This document shows positions 1-10,606 of a stretch of DNA of 64,000 nt, piece after piece. The stretch lies in assembly GCA_009667805.1 (NCBI GenBank), contig CM019069.1, positions 49,062,153 through 49,126,152 on the forward strand. Reading direction: 5' to 3'. A program made the translations under genes and the position numbers. The notes under the pieces were generated by a model. It did not search any database. It saw nothing but the letters and a program-made list of their open reading frames with translations, and was not told the origin of the DNA. Source of the DNA: Leptobrachium leishanense. Its lineage: Eukaryota > Chordata > Amphibia > Anura > Megophryidae. How positions within the stretch are numbered: the stretch's first letter is position 1; each line of letters begins with the position of its first letter.

Positions 1-1132
1 TAAGCACATTGGGAGGCCATGGAAATGACAATTTCTCAGTGTTTGCCAGATGAATGGTATCCTTATGCATAAAGAAGCGCTGCAGCCGCTGCGGCTCCCA
101 GTAATTTTTAATACCAGAATGGACAGAATTGTTAGCGAGTTCCCACACTTATTTTTTTTAGGACTTGACCCATATATGTATATATAAAAACCCTCACACT
201 GTCTACCCAATGTTTTTGCTCCATTATTCCTCCACCTGTGTGTTGCTATTTGAAAATATATTTTATACTAGAGGTATGGAAGACCAAAAAAAAAAAAAAG
301 CACATTTTATTCCCTGCTGTGGCGTCCACGTATGGCTCAATAAATTAAACACTTGTGAATACCAGTGGTTTAGAAATCTCAGTGGTTTACAATGGGTCTT
401 TGGGGAATAGGCTATTGTCTAGAACCAAATCCTCAGGCAATAAATAAAATTCAGATAAATCTTTTGCCACTGGTTTATCTAGCTTTGCCTCCCATGCATT
501 TGGTTATGCAATTGAAATTCAATCACTGCCTGTTACAATGAAATAACACATTGCCCGTCAGTCAAGCATTAAAGATCATTCACCAAATTAATCTTCAGAT
601 GGACATTGCTGGAAAGGGAATGATTTAGTGACAGGTTAGCAATAGATGCCTGGTAAGTACGAAGAAAGCTCTGGGGATTTCTCCGTGGAGCCTGTGATCC
701 AGCGCGGGATGCGAATGGTTAACCGGCATGGTAATTATTTAAAGACCTAAACCCATTGCATCATGTTTGAATGGAAAAACCAGACCTGCAAAGCATCATT
801 AACATTGTTTTATTATTACGAGCCGTCTTCACATTTTAATTAATCACATTTATAGCGGATACATAATACTTAATATTCCAAATTTATCGCCTGCTACGCG
901 CGCTAGTCAAGCCATAGTCTATCCGAAGCTCTACAAAGAGGCGCGGGGAAATGCTAAAAATGTAAAGGTCAAAAACACGTTTCTACCATGAAAATAAATG
1001 CAGGATAATGACATAATTTCTTTCAGCTCATCAGTTTCGTGCTAAGTGCCTCTGTTATTGCCAGATCAGTAGTGTATTACAAAGAAGTGCTTTCTCGAGG
1101 TTGCTTCATTAGCCTGCCCTGTAGGACCTCAC
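1..1132. other. Intron sequence, no gene seen
   Basis: This is intron downstream of exon k. No dynein exon or clear transposon was seen. Around 780-905 there is a homeobox-type AT-rich stretch with several TAAT and TTAATTAA cores, a possible conserved non-coding element that cannot be tested here. Confidence 0.5.
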
Positions 1133-1267
1133 CTCTAGACCTTTCACTAATCTGTTGGCCAGCTCAATGGTCTTGTTAGTTCTGTTCACTTCTTCCTGAC
1201 AGCGGATTTTCTCAGCTGTGGCTCTTTCAAATGCAGTTGTTAAGGCAGCCAGGTTAGTGTCTAGTTC
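1133..1267 (-). CDS. DNAH9/11: Dynein heavy chain exon k: stalk helix CC2
   Basis: This 135-nt, 45-codon exon begins [20 protein letters not shown] and ends with [15 protein letters not shown](R/K)ATAEK...CQEE and ISLANRLV-type motifs mark the return helix of the stalk leading to AAA5. The acceptor is TTTGCAG, the donor GTGAGG. Later exons (AAA5 onward) would lie below position 1. Confidence 0.95.
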
Positions 1268-1549
1268 CTGCAAATGAAACATGCAGCCTCAACTTCAAAG
1301 TCGTTACATACATGTTAAAACGGCAATGTTAACAAAAAAATAAATAAAAAAAAATACAGTTCTACAGCAACAACCGCAATGCATCCGGAAAAAGGTCTGC
1401 GGCGCAGCTACGAAAGATAAGTGTTTGATCGCTGAAGAATTCATTGATTAAAATGCAGCTATAACGAACGAAATACAAAAATATATATATTATTTATTAA
1501 AACCCAATTTGTAGCAATATGTATCTAGCAGTGAGCACCCTATGAAAAG

Positions 1550-1771
1550 GGAGACCGAGAGAGAAAGGATGAAGGATGTAGATACACAGGTACTCAGGTC
1601 TATTCACTAAAGGGTGAAACTCAGGAGACCGAGAGAGAAAGGATGAAGGATGTAGATACACAGGTACTCAGGTCTATTCACTAAAGGGTGAAACTCAGGA
1701 GACCGAGAGAGAAAGGATGAAGGATGTAGATACACAGGTACTCAGGTCTATTCACTAAAGGGTGAAACTCA
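1550..1771. repeat. 74-bp tandem repeat, three copies
   Basis: Three near-identical 74-bp units begin at 1550, 1624 and 1698, each starting GGAGACCGAGAGAGAAAGG. Each unit also contains TCTATTCACTAAAGGGTGAA, the terminus of the MITE that follows, so the amplification includes the transposon end. Confidence 0.95.
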
Positions 1772-2272
1772 GGAGAATTGGCAGGAGAAGTGAAAATTCT
1801 AGGTAAAAATAGCCAAACCAGAAACAATCTCCCATTTATCTCACTTTCCAAATCGTCTATTTGGTCTATTTATTTATTTATTATTATTATTTATTAAGCG
1901 CCAACACATTCCGCAGCGCTGTACAAGGTGTAAATGGTAAAGACGGGACAATTCTACAATACATACAGCAGACAGGTCAGTATTCCTGCCAGCAGATACA
2001 TGAGGATATGAGGACTTTATTCTCGTGGGAATTTACAATCTAGATGGTGAGGGGATTAGAAACAGGAGGGAAGGGGGGACTGCAGTGATGAGTTAATGCA
2101 GGGAGAGGTGAGGACTGTTTTTAGGTCGTTCGGATGTCTTGTTACGGAGTCGGGTGGTAGGCTTCCTTAAATAGAAGGGTCTTTAGGGAGCGTTTAAATG
2201 AAGCCAGATTTGGTCTAGAGTGTTCTCTTCTTCTGCCAATTCTTCCGAGTTTCACCTTTAGTGAATCGATCT
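1745..2272. mobile_element. MITE with TTCACTAAAGGGTGAAACTC-type inverted termini and internal insertion
   Basis: The left end GGTCTATTCACTAAAGGGTG and the right end, read on the other strand as GATTCACTAAAGGTGAAACT, are inverted repeats extending about 40 bp with mismatches. The middle (about 1861-2200) starts with a TTATTATTATT tract and AAGCGCCAACACATTCCGCA, a dispersed repeat related to the one at 60958-61110. No coding capacity was seen. Confidence 0.75.
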
Positions 2273-2443
2273 GATAAATATATAATCTATACACCAGGGT
2301 GGAATTTTCACTATCAATTTTTCTTTACAAATTAAAGGGAAATAATAGCTTTATAAGAGAAATGTCATACGGTTTCTCATTTTTCTTAAAACCTCATCGG
2401 ACCAAATGTTGCATAATATCACCATCACATTCTGTACCCTAAA

Positions 2444-3283
2444 GGGGATTATTCAGAAAGAGCCGTTCTGGCATCGAAATGTCACTGAACAGGGAATATC
2501 CCCCTACGGTGCACTATCATGGCCATTCGGCTATTCAGAGAGCAGGCAGTTTGCCAAATTTTGGCGACTTGCCAGAGAAATACAGTGTCTGTTCGGCTGC
2601 AGTGAAATCCCCCATAGAGAAGCAATGGTTAATCTATTCAGAGAATACCAAACAGCAGTGAAAAGTTGCCAAAATGCCCTGATGTTCGGTGGTTTCATTC
2701 GGCAGATTTAATCAGGCAAATCCCTTAGGTTTCAATGTAAAAAATAGTCCAGTTTTTATCCAATATCTAATAAACCGTTTCTTCTTTTAATCTGCGGCAA
2801 AAAGTTTATTTATTTTTAAGGATGTATTAGGCATTTTTTCGTGATTTTTTTCAGCAAAATCTTTTTCCCCCGACTGTTTTTTAAACAGCTTTTTTTTTTC
2901 TGTAACAGACCTTTTTATTTTTATATTTTTTTATTAGGACCTATAGGTTAATTTCAGACATTTTCTTCCAGTAGTCTCTTTGCAAACCGCGTTTAAATTT
3001 TGAAACTTTCAATGCTTTTTGGGGGGGGGGGGGGTTTTACCCGTCCGGCAGCTTGTCGGCTTTTTTCTGCGGCTGGCTGGCGCTGTGTTGGGCGGCTCGT
3101 CAGTGGTGTTTGGCGGCTGTCTGGCGGGTTTGCGGCGGCGTTCAGCGGCCGATTTGCTGCACGTCGGGGACCCTCCGGTGAATGCTGAAATCACCGCAGT
3201 GTCGGCAAATCGGACTCGCCGAAGTGCGGCGAATAAGAGAACACTTAAATGTCTGACATTTCACTGCTCTCTGAATAACCCTG
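2444..3283. mobile_element. Non-coding DNA element, GGTTATTCA-terminus family, copy 1
   Basis: The element opens with GGGGATTATTCAGAAAG and closes with CTCTGAATAACCCTG, forming inverted ends. Its interior matches 54195-54958 in inverted orientation, including TATCTAATAAACCGTTTCTT and GCATTGTTTCTCTATGGGG-like segments. It carries a G14 run near 3019 and a GC-rich part after it. ORFs of 60-101 codons inside are not coding. Confidence 0.7.
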
Positions 3284-4889
3284 TAAATATATTCTGTCAA
3301 ATTAGAACATGGTGTTACTAAACTAATCTGGGAAGTGTCAACTTTAAGGAATCCGGGAGATTTAAGCCTAAAGAAAAGACTCTTTGACGGAACAGACGGT
3401 AACTTGTGCTCAAGGAGTAAAATAACCAGCTACTTCCTCGATTTCGGAGGTAAATAGGAGAGCGTGCTTCCCTTGCATTTTTTGCATAATAATGTGCTTA
3501 ATGGGCAATGAAATGACTGCATATGGATCCCAACCTTAATAAACAAAAATGTTCTAGAATTATATATTAGTGTATCTATGTTTATACCCATCTATAGATC
3601 ACATTTTTTTTATTTTTGCTATGATATACGGTGTCACATTGCTATGGCAATTGCTGGCCGGCCGTGGAATACAGATCAGCTTTAATTGCGCGACGCAGTA
3701 TTGCTGGTGCGTGTCAATCAGAAGCTATGAATTGAGAAAAATTTGCTCTGTTCATTCTGTTAAATGATGTACCCAATTAAACCTGTTAGAATTCATGATC
3801 TTCAGTCAAGGTTAAATGAAAGTAGTTACTCCTGTCAGCTAGGTGATTAAATGCTGCCTACATCAGGCACATTTATGTGCAAAATTAAAATTTTGGTATA
3901 AAGCATGAATCTTTATGCGGGCCCGTTAATTATCCTGCCGTTGTTCTACTTATTAAATGCCCACTGCATTTCTTGTTCATCACCGGCTCCTTTTCCAAAC
4001 TTATTTCATAGTTCACGTTAAAGTAAAAACTCAATGTTTAAATCAACTGCTTCACCAGGGAAAACTCGCTAAACTCAGGATCTGGCATTTTAATTGCTAA
4101 TAAACTCTGTAACTCATTAGCAGGCGCAGTATACGCCTGGATAGTGATAAGTGCTCAGTCCCTGTTGGATGCAGCGCAAAATACACATTTATGCCGAGTA
4201 GTAATCAAAGGTGTACAGAGATACAGTCAATTCCCGTGTGGTTTCTGTGAACTAGATCAAAGATCTCCAAAAAGCATGTAGTGGGATCTAAATGGGGGGC
4301 AGCCAGGACCAAATGATCCAGTATTAAGGTGTGTATGGGAGCAACGAGACACACCATCTGCATTCCCTGCACACCAAGACAAAACAGCCCAGAAAGGATA
4401 CAATCTGGAGCTCTTTGGCTGAAACAAATATCACAGGCATCCTCTGTGGGCCATTGGGGGACAGCACTTTCAAAGCAAAAATGACCCACATTTTCCAAAG
4501 AGAAACAGCCAGATTCAATTTTAATTTATATATGTGCAAAACGTATTCTCCTATAATAAGAATAAACATTAGAATTGGGTTAAATCATATTTATTTCTCA
4601 TTAAATGGATATTCTATCAATTCTGACCTCGTTAGTTAAGTGGTCAGACTGCGTGGCATGACCTCCCATTCCCTCTAGCCTCGTTTGCCCGATATCGCTC
4701 TGTGAATAGGAGCAGTTTTTTCTTCCACCCACACAACTCTCACTCGGTAGACAGGATTTTGAATATCCTGCCTGCTGGGGACTAACTCTGGGACTGATAA
4801 TGTCAGCATGCTTTGTGTTCTGACATCATCATGTCTCCAAACACTCACAGCAACGATTGGTGCTGCACCAATCCATCAATCTGTGAAGG
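3284..4889. other. Intron sequence, no gene seen
   Basis: There is no recognisable exon, transposon terminus or long repeat. The region 3860-3960 is low in simple repeats and contains TTAATTATCC, so it could be non-coding conserved sequence, but this is only a guess. Confidence 0.4.
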
Positions 4890-5046
4890 CGAAATATAGC
4901 AGGTCAATTAATAAATGTCTGTTTAGATTTTGTTCCTCTGCAACAGACAGTTACACTGACAAGTTTTTCTCCTGTAAAGGTCTGTTGCAGAGGAACAAAA
5001 GAACAAAATCTAAACAGACATTTATTAATTGATCTGCTATATTCCG
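4890..5046. repeat. Long palindrome (about 157 bp)
   Basis: The left arm containing AATAAATGTCTGTTTAGATT is repeated inverted on the right (AATCTAAACAGACATTTATT). The arms are about 55-60 bp, and the right arm has a small internal duplication near GTTCTTTTGTTCC. This is a foldback-type MITE; no protein is encoded. Confidence 0.85.
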
Positions 5047-5603
5047 AATGTGGGACCAGAAGGAGAATATCTGACTGGCAGTATGAAGGTACTGGTGAGG
5101 ATCACATCTACAACCACCTTTATACCCATCCCCATGCTAATACTGCTCAGAGCCGGCTTATATGTGGCTCTGGAACAAGTGAGTTGAACAGATATCCTTA
5201 TCTTTTTCAGACATAATGCGCAATGTATGTTCTATTTTTGTGTATTAAAGTTATTAAGAAGAAGGGTATCTAAAGAAGAAGAACTTTAGTGATTCCATTG
5301 TATATGTTTGCGCGAGGACTCTATTTTTTATTCATACCTTTCTTTGTGTGTATATAAGGAGTGACATCACACGGGACCTTGCTTCAATAGGTGTTTGTAT
5401 TTTGTTTGTATACAGATTGATCTGCGCCCATCACTATCTCACTATATAGAGTATTTAACAGTTAAATATGATACACATACTTTCTAGGAAGGAAATATAG
5501 GACTCCTTGCTGAACAGGAGTGCAGTGAACAGAATGCGACACACTGTATTCAATGTGGGCGCCAAAATGGCGGCCTCAGATAATGGGCATCCTTTGAAGT
5601 ATA

Positions 5604-6292
5604 GAGTATTTCACAGAAGTGAGTACACCCCTCACATTTTTGTAAATATTTTATTATATCTTTTCATGTGGCAACACAGAAGAAATGACACTTTGCTACA
5701 ATGTAAAGTAGTGAGTGTACAGCTTGTATAAGGCTAGGGTCAGACTAACGCATTTTTCACGTTGTCCGTGAAAATGTGCGTTCGAAGAATGGACGTATTT
5801 TTTCACGGAATACGCAATAGCGGTCATACGATGCGCAGTTTCATCCGTGATTTTGTACGGATCATCAATAAAACACTTCTTGCGTCTGGACGTTATGTTG
5901 GCCGGACATTAGCAGTGTCTGACGTCTCCAATTCACGCACACACGCCGCTAGCGGACGCAGCGCACTCTGTACGTCAGTACTAGCGGTTTAACGTTCTCG
6001 AAAAAATGCGTTCATTTTCCACTTGCGTTGCGCGGCCGGACTTTTGTGCGACCGTACTTCGTATATTGGCCGTCATTGCCCGGCATTTGCTGCTACTACG
6101 GCCGTGATTAAGTGCGCCAGAACGCGCGTTCGCACTGCCTCAGTCTGACCCTAGCCTAACAGTGTAAATTTGTTGTCCCCTCAAAATAACTCAACACACA
6201 GCCATTAATGTCTAAACACATTCAGTGTTGTCACATGAAAAGATATATTTACAAAAATGTGAGGGGTGTGTACCCACTTCAGGAAGATACTG
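5604..6292. mobile_element. Non-autonomous Tc1/mariner element, split by a Harbinger-like MITE
   Basis: The left end GAGTATTTCACAGAAGTGAG and the right end, read inverted as CAGTATCTTCCTGAAGTGGG, are flanked by TA (5602-5603 and 6293-6294). The inner sequence ACACCCCTCACATTTTTGTA recurs inverted before the right end. I recognise this as a widespread vertebrate Tc1-type repeat. Without the nested insertion the element is about 260 bp. Confidence 0.8.
5732..6156. mobile_element. PIF/Harbinger-like MITE, copy 1 (425 bp)
   Basis: The termini are GGCTAGGGTCAGACTAACGC and its near inverse GTCTGACCCTAGCC, with a perfect TAA duplication (5729-5731, 6157-6159). TWA duplications are the Harbinger hallmark. 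A 425-bp near-identical copy is at 40735-41159. The interior is CpG-rich with no transposase; the 76-codon ORF at 5762-5992 is not coding. Confidence 0.88.
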
Positions 6293-6294
6293 TA

Positions 6295-6651
6295 GGTATA
6301 GAAATTGATGAGAGAACCATTACAAATATTCAAAATACAGAAGAAGGCGAGTTGAACGGTATACATTTGTAATGCACGTATTAGAAACAACAAAAGTAAA
6401 AACAAAGATGGCACCCAAATTGTAGTTGACAGTGGATTATACGAAGAGGTCAGAGCAAGATAATCACGGAATTAGACTGAATCGGAGGCGCTATAGAGAT
6501 GAAAGGACTTCTGTGTCTGAAGGAAGCCCAACAGCATCCATATATAGATTAAGTACAGAGAACGTATGTTTGGAGAAGCTGAGTGTGAAGGAGGAGACAT
6601 TGCCATGTGATACACCGTTTTCATATAGATAGACATAGAATATTGACTTAC
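6295..6651. other. Intron sequence
   Basis: This is plain intron between the Tc1-type MITE and exon j, with nothing recognisable. Confidence 0.5.
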
Positions 6652-6753
6652 TTCCAGCTTTTTCTGAACAACTTCCAATTTTTCAGCTGCGGAGGCTAAA
6701 TCTACAGCGGCTTGAGCAAGTGACTGACGTTTAATGTCCACCTCACATTGGAC
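6652..6753 (-). CDS. DNAH9/11: Dynein heavy chain exon j: start of stalk helix CC2
   Basis: This 102-nt, 34-codon exon reads VQCEVDIKRQSLAQAAVDLA followed by SAAEKLEVVQKKLE. The usual sequence here in the family is C-D-V-x-P-K-R; this copy has C-E-V-D-I-K-R, so the Pro is Ile. That is unusual but the frame and flanks are intact. The acceptor is GTCAG and the donor GTAAGT. Confidence 0.92.
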
Positions 6754-7024
6754 CTGACATGTAAGATGGTTAAATTATACATACGTCATAATATTATTAT
6801 GTATCAAAATAAATGTTTGAAGAAAACAAATGAAGAATTCAGGCCAAAATTAAAGTGATGATTAGGATTTTATTTACAATTTATTTTACAACTATAATTC
6901 ATAAAAACGTAATATCTTGAATCCAGTAATTTACATTTAAACTACAATTTTTTTTTTACTTTTTATAAGAGAGCAAGAATCAAACAATTTGGATTATTAA
7001 GGTATATGACGCACATATTATGGA

Positions 7025-7229
7025 GGTTATTCAGGAAGCGCCGGTGTTTGCCGATTCACAAAAGCAAAAAATCCAAACAGCTGCAGGAGAAGCTTTAAAG
7101 GGAAGACTCTCCTGCAGCTGTTTGGATTTTGCTAGTGAGATGTGCTGTCATTTGTAGTCGCTGCAACAACAGTGATATTTTGCCTGTGTTTGCAACATCG
7201 ACAAACACCGGCTCTTACTGAACAACCCC
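7025..7229. mobile_element. Foldback MITE, GGTTATTCA terminus with CGCCGGTGTTTG
   Basis: The left end GGTTATTCAGGAAGCGCCGG and the right end CAAACACCGGCTCTTACTGA are inverted. In the centre, AATCCAAACAGCTGCAGGAG is followed by its inverse CTCCTGCAGCTGTTTGGATT, so the middle folds into a strong hairpin. A related copy is at 15197-15416. Confidence 0.82.
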
Positions 7230-8386
7230 CTATTTCACGTTACGCAGGTCATTTATGAATATGTTGCATCGGGAAATATTTGGGTAAAGATAAAAGAATA
7301 TTTCACATAACTATAAATAAATACAAGCATACATCACTATATGAAACAATATATTTGAGGATAAAAGCACAAAAAAAATGTGAAAAATATCTGAAAATCA
7401 TTTAGAGTCGAATGAAAAGGAACAGCAGGAGAATGAATGGAAAGATTTATGCAAAAATGACTTACGTTTTTAGTTTCCAAAACAAAAAAAAGCTACAATT
7501 TAAAATATTTCCCTTGCAAGCATTCCGCATTCAATAGAAAGGACACTATTTTTGTGTCAAATGACGCTGGGCAGTGAAACAGAAACAATCATTTAAATAA
7601 AGATTCTCACCATTCATGCGATAATTACCAGAACAAAAAAATCTAGCAAAGTACTTACATACATCTTTTTGAAGTATCCGAGAGATATGAGAGCAGATTG
7701 ATAAATAACAGAGGAAAAACTAAATATTCATCATGACAAATAGTGAAAAATTAAACATTCTAAGCGGCATTAATTATTCTCAGTAAGATGAATTGGGCCT
7801 CTCACAATTAATGAGAACGTACACCTTTGTCTAAGTTTTTTTTTTTATCCTCCGTGTGATGAATGTGCCATTGGTGAAAATACATCATGCTAACATTAGA
7901 ACTTGCAGGATGCCAACAGATTGACATACGAGCAGGAACCAGGCAACTCACCGAGTGCCGGAGAAAAGTCCAAATCATCAGCAGGTCAATATGTCCCACA
8001 TATAAGCTTGCTTTTAAATGGTTAATGATAAAAATTGTAATGCTTATGGGTTTGCAGTGCTGCCAGCCAACCAGATCAGTTGACATATCTGAACATAATA
8101 CATTTTACATCAAAATACATTTAGATTTTTCAGAAACGACATGAAGTATTCCTTTAGGTAAAGCCATGTCCCATTATCTTAGGTGTCAGGGGGTGCAATA
8201 TCAACTGGAACCAAAAGTCTACGTGGTTGACGGCTGACCTTGACACAGATTACAGAGGTTTATTCCTCAATGACCTAAGTGGGCAGGATGAGGCTTCTTT
8301 TAATTAAATCACCATACCTTTCCCTTATCCCAGAGACTGTATGACATCTACAGTATATATATATATATATATCTATACATATATAC
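7230..8386. other. Intron sequence, AT-rich
   Basis: No exon or clear mobile element was seen. A TA microsatellite lies at about 8351-8373. Confidence 0.5.
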
Positions 8387-8392
8387 TTACTT

Positions 8393-8857
8393 GGGTTGTG
8401 GTGGAGGACAAAAAGTGAGATAAAAAGCCTCCACACTATAATTAGTTGTGTTTATTATTGCAGAAGCCATCTGCACATCACAGCAATTCAAAGAATTGCA
8501 TCCCAGAGCTCCTGTGCTACATTCCCCATATGCAGCAAGGAACTCTGGGTAGGACATGCAAATGACATCTGTCTCACTTTTATGCATCCTGGGTCTGTTT
8601 TTACACAGAACCCTTAAATCAATGCCATGTCATACTAGATGGCTTTATTTTTTTGGCAGACATCAGGTTTATACAACTGGTCAAAGCTACTCCTAGGACA
8701 GCGCTGTTTTGGGTTTATTGGACCCTCTTCAGCTAGGAGCTAAGCATGATGACCAGTTGCTGTGGATGCTTGGGACCCATAGGGCAATCAGTATCTACAA
8801 GGGTTGTGGTGGAGGACAAAAAGTGAGATAAAAAGCCTCCATGCTATAATTAGTTAT
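8393..8857. repeat. Direct repeat pair of about 55 bp
   Basis: GGTTGTGGTGGAGGACAAAA followed by AGTGAGATAAAAAGCCTCCA occurs at about 8395 and again at about 8803, both followed by CTATAATTAGTT. About 410 bp separate them. Between lies a repeat-like block with GAGCTAAGCATGATGACCAG. It may be a duplicated module or the two ends of an unrecognised element. Confidence 0.7.
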
Positions 8858-9003
8858 ATATATATATATATACATATAATGAGTATAGCAGTCTGTAGTG
8901 ATACCTTTTTTTATTGGACATATATATATATATATATAAAATCTCGACCTCTGCACACCCTATTCAGGGTTAATTGCTCCGGTGCTGGAAGTTGGTATAA
9001 AGT

Positions 9004-9085
9004 AAAATAAATCCTCGATAATCCACCACTCAGAGACTCGATAATTTTATCGAGTCTCTGAGTGGCGGATTATCCAGGATATTTA
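9004..9085. repeat. Perfect hairpin of about 80 bp
   Basis: CCACTCAGAGACTCGATAA is followed directly by its inverse TTATCGAGTCTCTGAGTGG with almost no loop; the arms extend to ATAAATCCT and AGGATATTTAT. Confidence 0.88.
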
Positions 9086-9181
9086 TACTGTATATATAAT
9101 AAAAATGATGTTGTGGTCTGCACTCACGATTAACCTTTTAGTCCATATACCAGGTGCTTAATGGTGGCCTCAAGATGTAGA

Positions 9182-9405
9182 TTCAATCGAAAAAGCGCCA
9201 GCACTCCAGGGTTTTCTCCAAAATACAAATTTTATTGATCCATATGCTTAAAGAACATCAACGTTTCGGTCCCAACCTGGGACCCTGTCTTTGTCCTGAG
9301 GAGGATCCCAGGTTGGGACCGAAACGTTGATGTTCTTTAAGCATATGTATCAATAAATTTGTATTTTGGAGAAAACCCTGGAGTGCTGGCGATTTTTCGA
9401 TTGAA
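9182..9405. repeat. 224-bp near-perfect palindrome with GGGACCGAAACGTT core
   Basis: The left arm TTCAATCGAAAAAGCGCCAG through AACGTTTCGGTCCCAACCTG is mirrored by CAGGTTGGGACCGAAACGTT through CTGGCGATTTTTCGATTGAA. The arms are about 100 bp with a few mismatches and a loop of about 20 bp containing CCTGAGGAGG. GACC(G)GAAACGTTG-type foldbacks are common in frogs and fish by my recollection. Confidence 0.88.
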
Positions 9406-9780
9406 TATATATAACAAACCCTAAATAGAGCACACCAACTCCTGTATTTTAAAGATTTTCACAAACCTTTAACCATTTTAAAGATTTTTTTTAGCAGTTT
9501 TTTTTAACCCTGAACTGATAAATGATGGAAAGCAACATATGGTCATTTTTGTGAACTAAATTCCCATCGTTTATGAACAGAACGTAGGGTTAAAAATCTA
9601 CTAAAAGTCTTTAAAACGGTTAAAAATATGTTAAAATCTTTAAAATGTAATACGTTGCTTTGCTCTCTTCAGGGTTGTTTGTATGTCTTGATAAGCACCA
9701 TTTTTGTTATAATAAGTACAGAAAGAGTGCTGCTGTCAGAGTTGATGTGATATATATATATATATACACATACGCAAAAC

Positions 9781-10598
9781 CAGTGGCGGAAGTACCAGGG
9801 TCGCAGCGGTCGCAGTTGCGACCAGGCCCTGGCATTCCGCCACTGGAGGGGGGCCCGGCGCCGCCCGCCAGATTCCGGCAATCAGCGCCGGAATCTGGGA
9901 GCCGCGCGCTGGCCGTCCCTCTCCCTGCGAGCGGCCACTGACATGCAGCTTGGCTGCTCACGTGGGATAGGAACCACCTGACCAGCGCACGAGATCCTCT
10001 CGCGAGACCTCTGCGCTGATCAGGTGGTTTCTGGCCAAGACGCATGCTTCCAGCGGCCGCTCGCCTCGGAGAAGAATGGAACGCCGGCGGAGCCTGCCCT
10101 GGGGCCAGCAGAGGTGAGAGCTGGGGGCCGTATATACCCATGAGCTGGGGGCCCTGTATACCCATGAGAGCTGGGGGCCCTGTATACCCATGAGAGCTGG
10201 GGGCCCTGTATACCCATGAGAGCTGGGGGCCCTGTATACCCATGAGAGCTGGGGGCCCTGTATACCCCCATGAGAGCTGGGGGCCCTGTATACCCCCATG
10301 AGAGCTGGGGGCCCTGTATACCCCCATGAGAGCTGGGGGACCTGTATACACCCATGAGAGCTGGGGGACCTGTATACACCCATGAGAGCTGGGGGACCTG
10401 TATACACCCATGAGAGCTGGGGGCCCTGTATACACCCATGAGAGCTGGGGGACCTGTATACACCCATGTGAGCTGGGGGGCAATACTATCTTTGTTTTAT
10501 TTTGCAGTGAAAAATAAGTAAAAATATAGATCTTTTTTTGGGGGGGGCCCTTCGTGGATTCTTGCACCGGGGCCCTCAGGTTTCTAGTTACGCCACTG
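9781..10598 (+). mobile_element. Non-autonomous hAT element with internal minisatellite, copy 1
   Basis: The termini are CAGTGGCGGAAGTACCAGGG and, read inverted, CAGTGGCGTAACTAGAAACC. It is flanked by an 8-bp near-perfect duplication (CGCAAAAC at 9773-9780, CACAAAAC at 10599-10606), as expected for hAT. The left half holds GC-rich sequence shared with 19671-21178. The right half is a minisatellite. The long minus-strand ORFs across it (up to 298 codons) are satellite translations, not genes. Confidence 0.9.
10111..10480. repeat. Minisatellite, 26-28 bp unit, inside hAT copy 1
   Basis: About 13 head-to-tail copies of TGAGAGCTGGGGGCCCTGTA plus TACCCA, with variants TACACCCA and TACCCCCA. Variant types are clustered, indicating local duplication of short blocks. 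Confidence 0.95.
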
Positions 10599-10606
10599 CA
10601 CAAAAC

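Noticed and set aside
5762..5992. 76-codon frame found twice (also 40765-40995)
   Set aside because: Both lie inside the 425-bp Harbinger-like MITE; duplication is due to the element, not to selection on a protein.
9707..10603. 298-codon minus-strand open frame rich in LMGVYRSPSSHG repeats
   Set aside because: It is the translation of the minisatellite in hAT copy 1; all three frames are open because the unit lacks stops, and both ends run into transposon termini.
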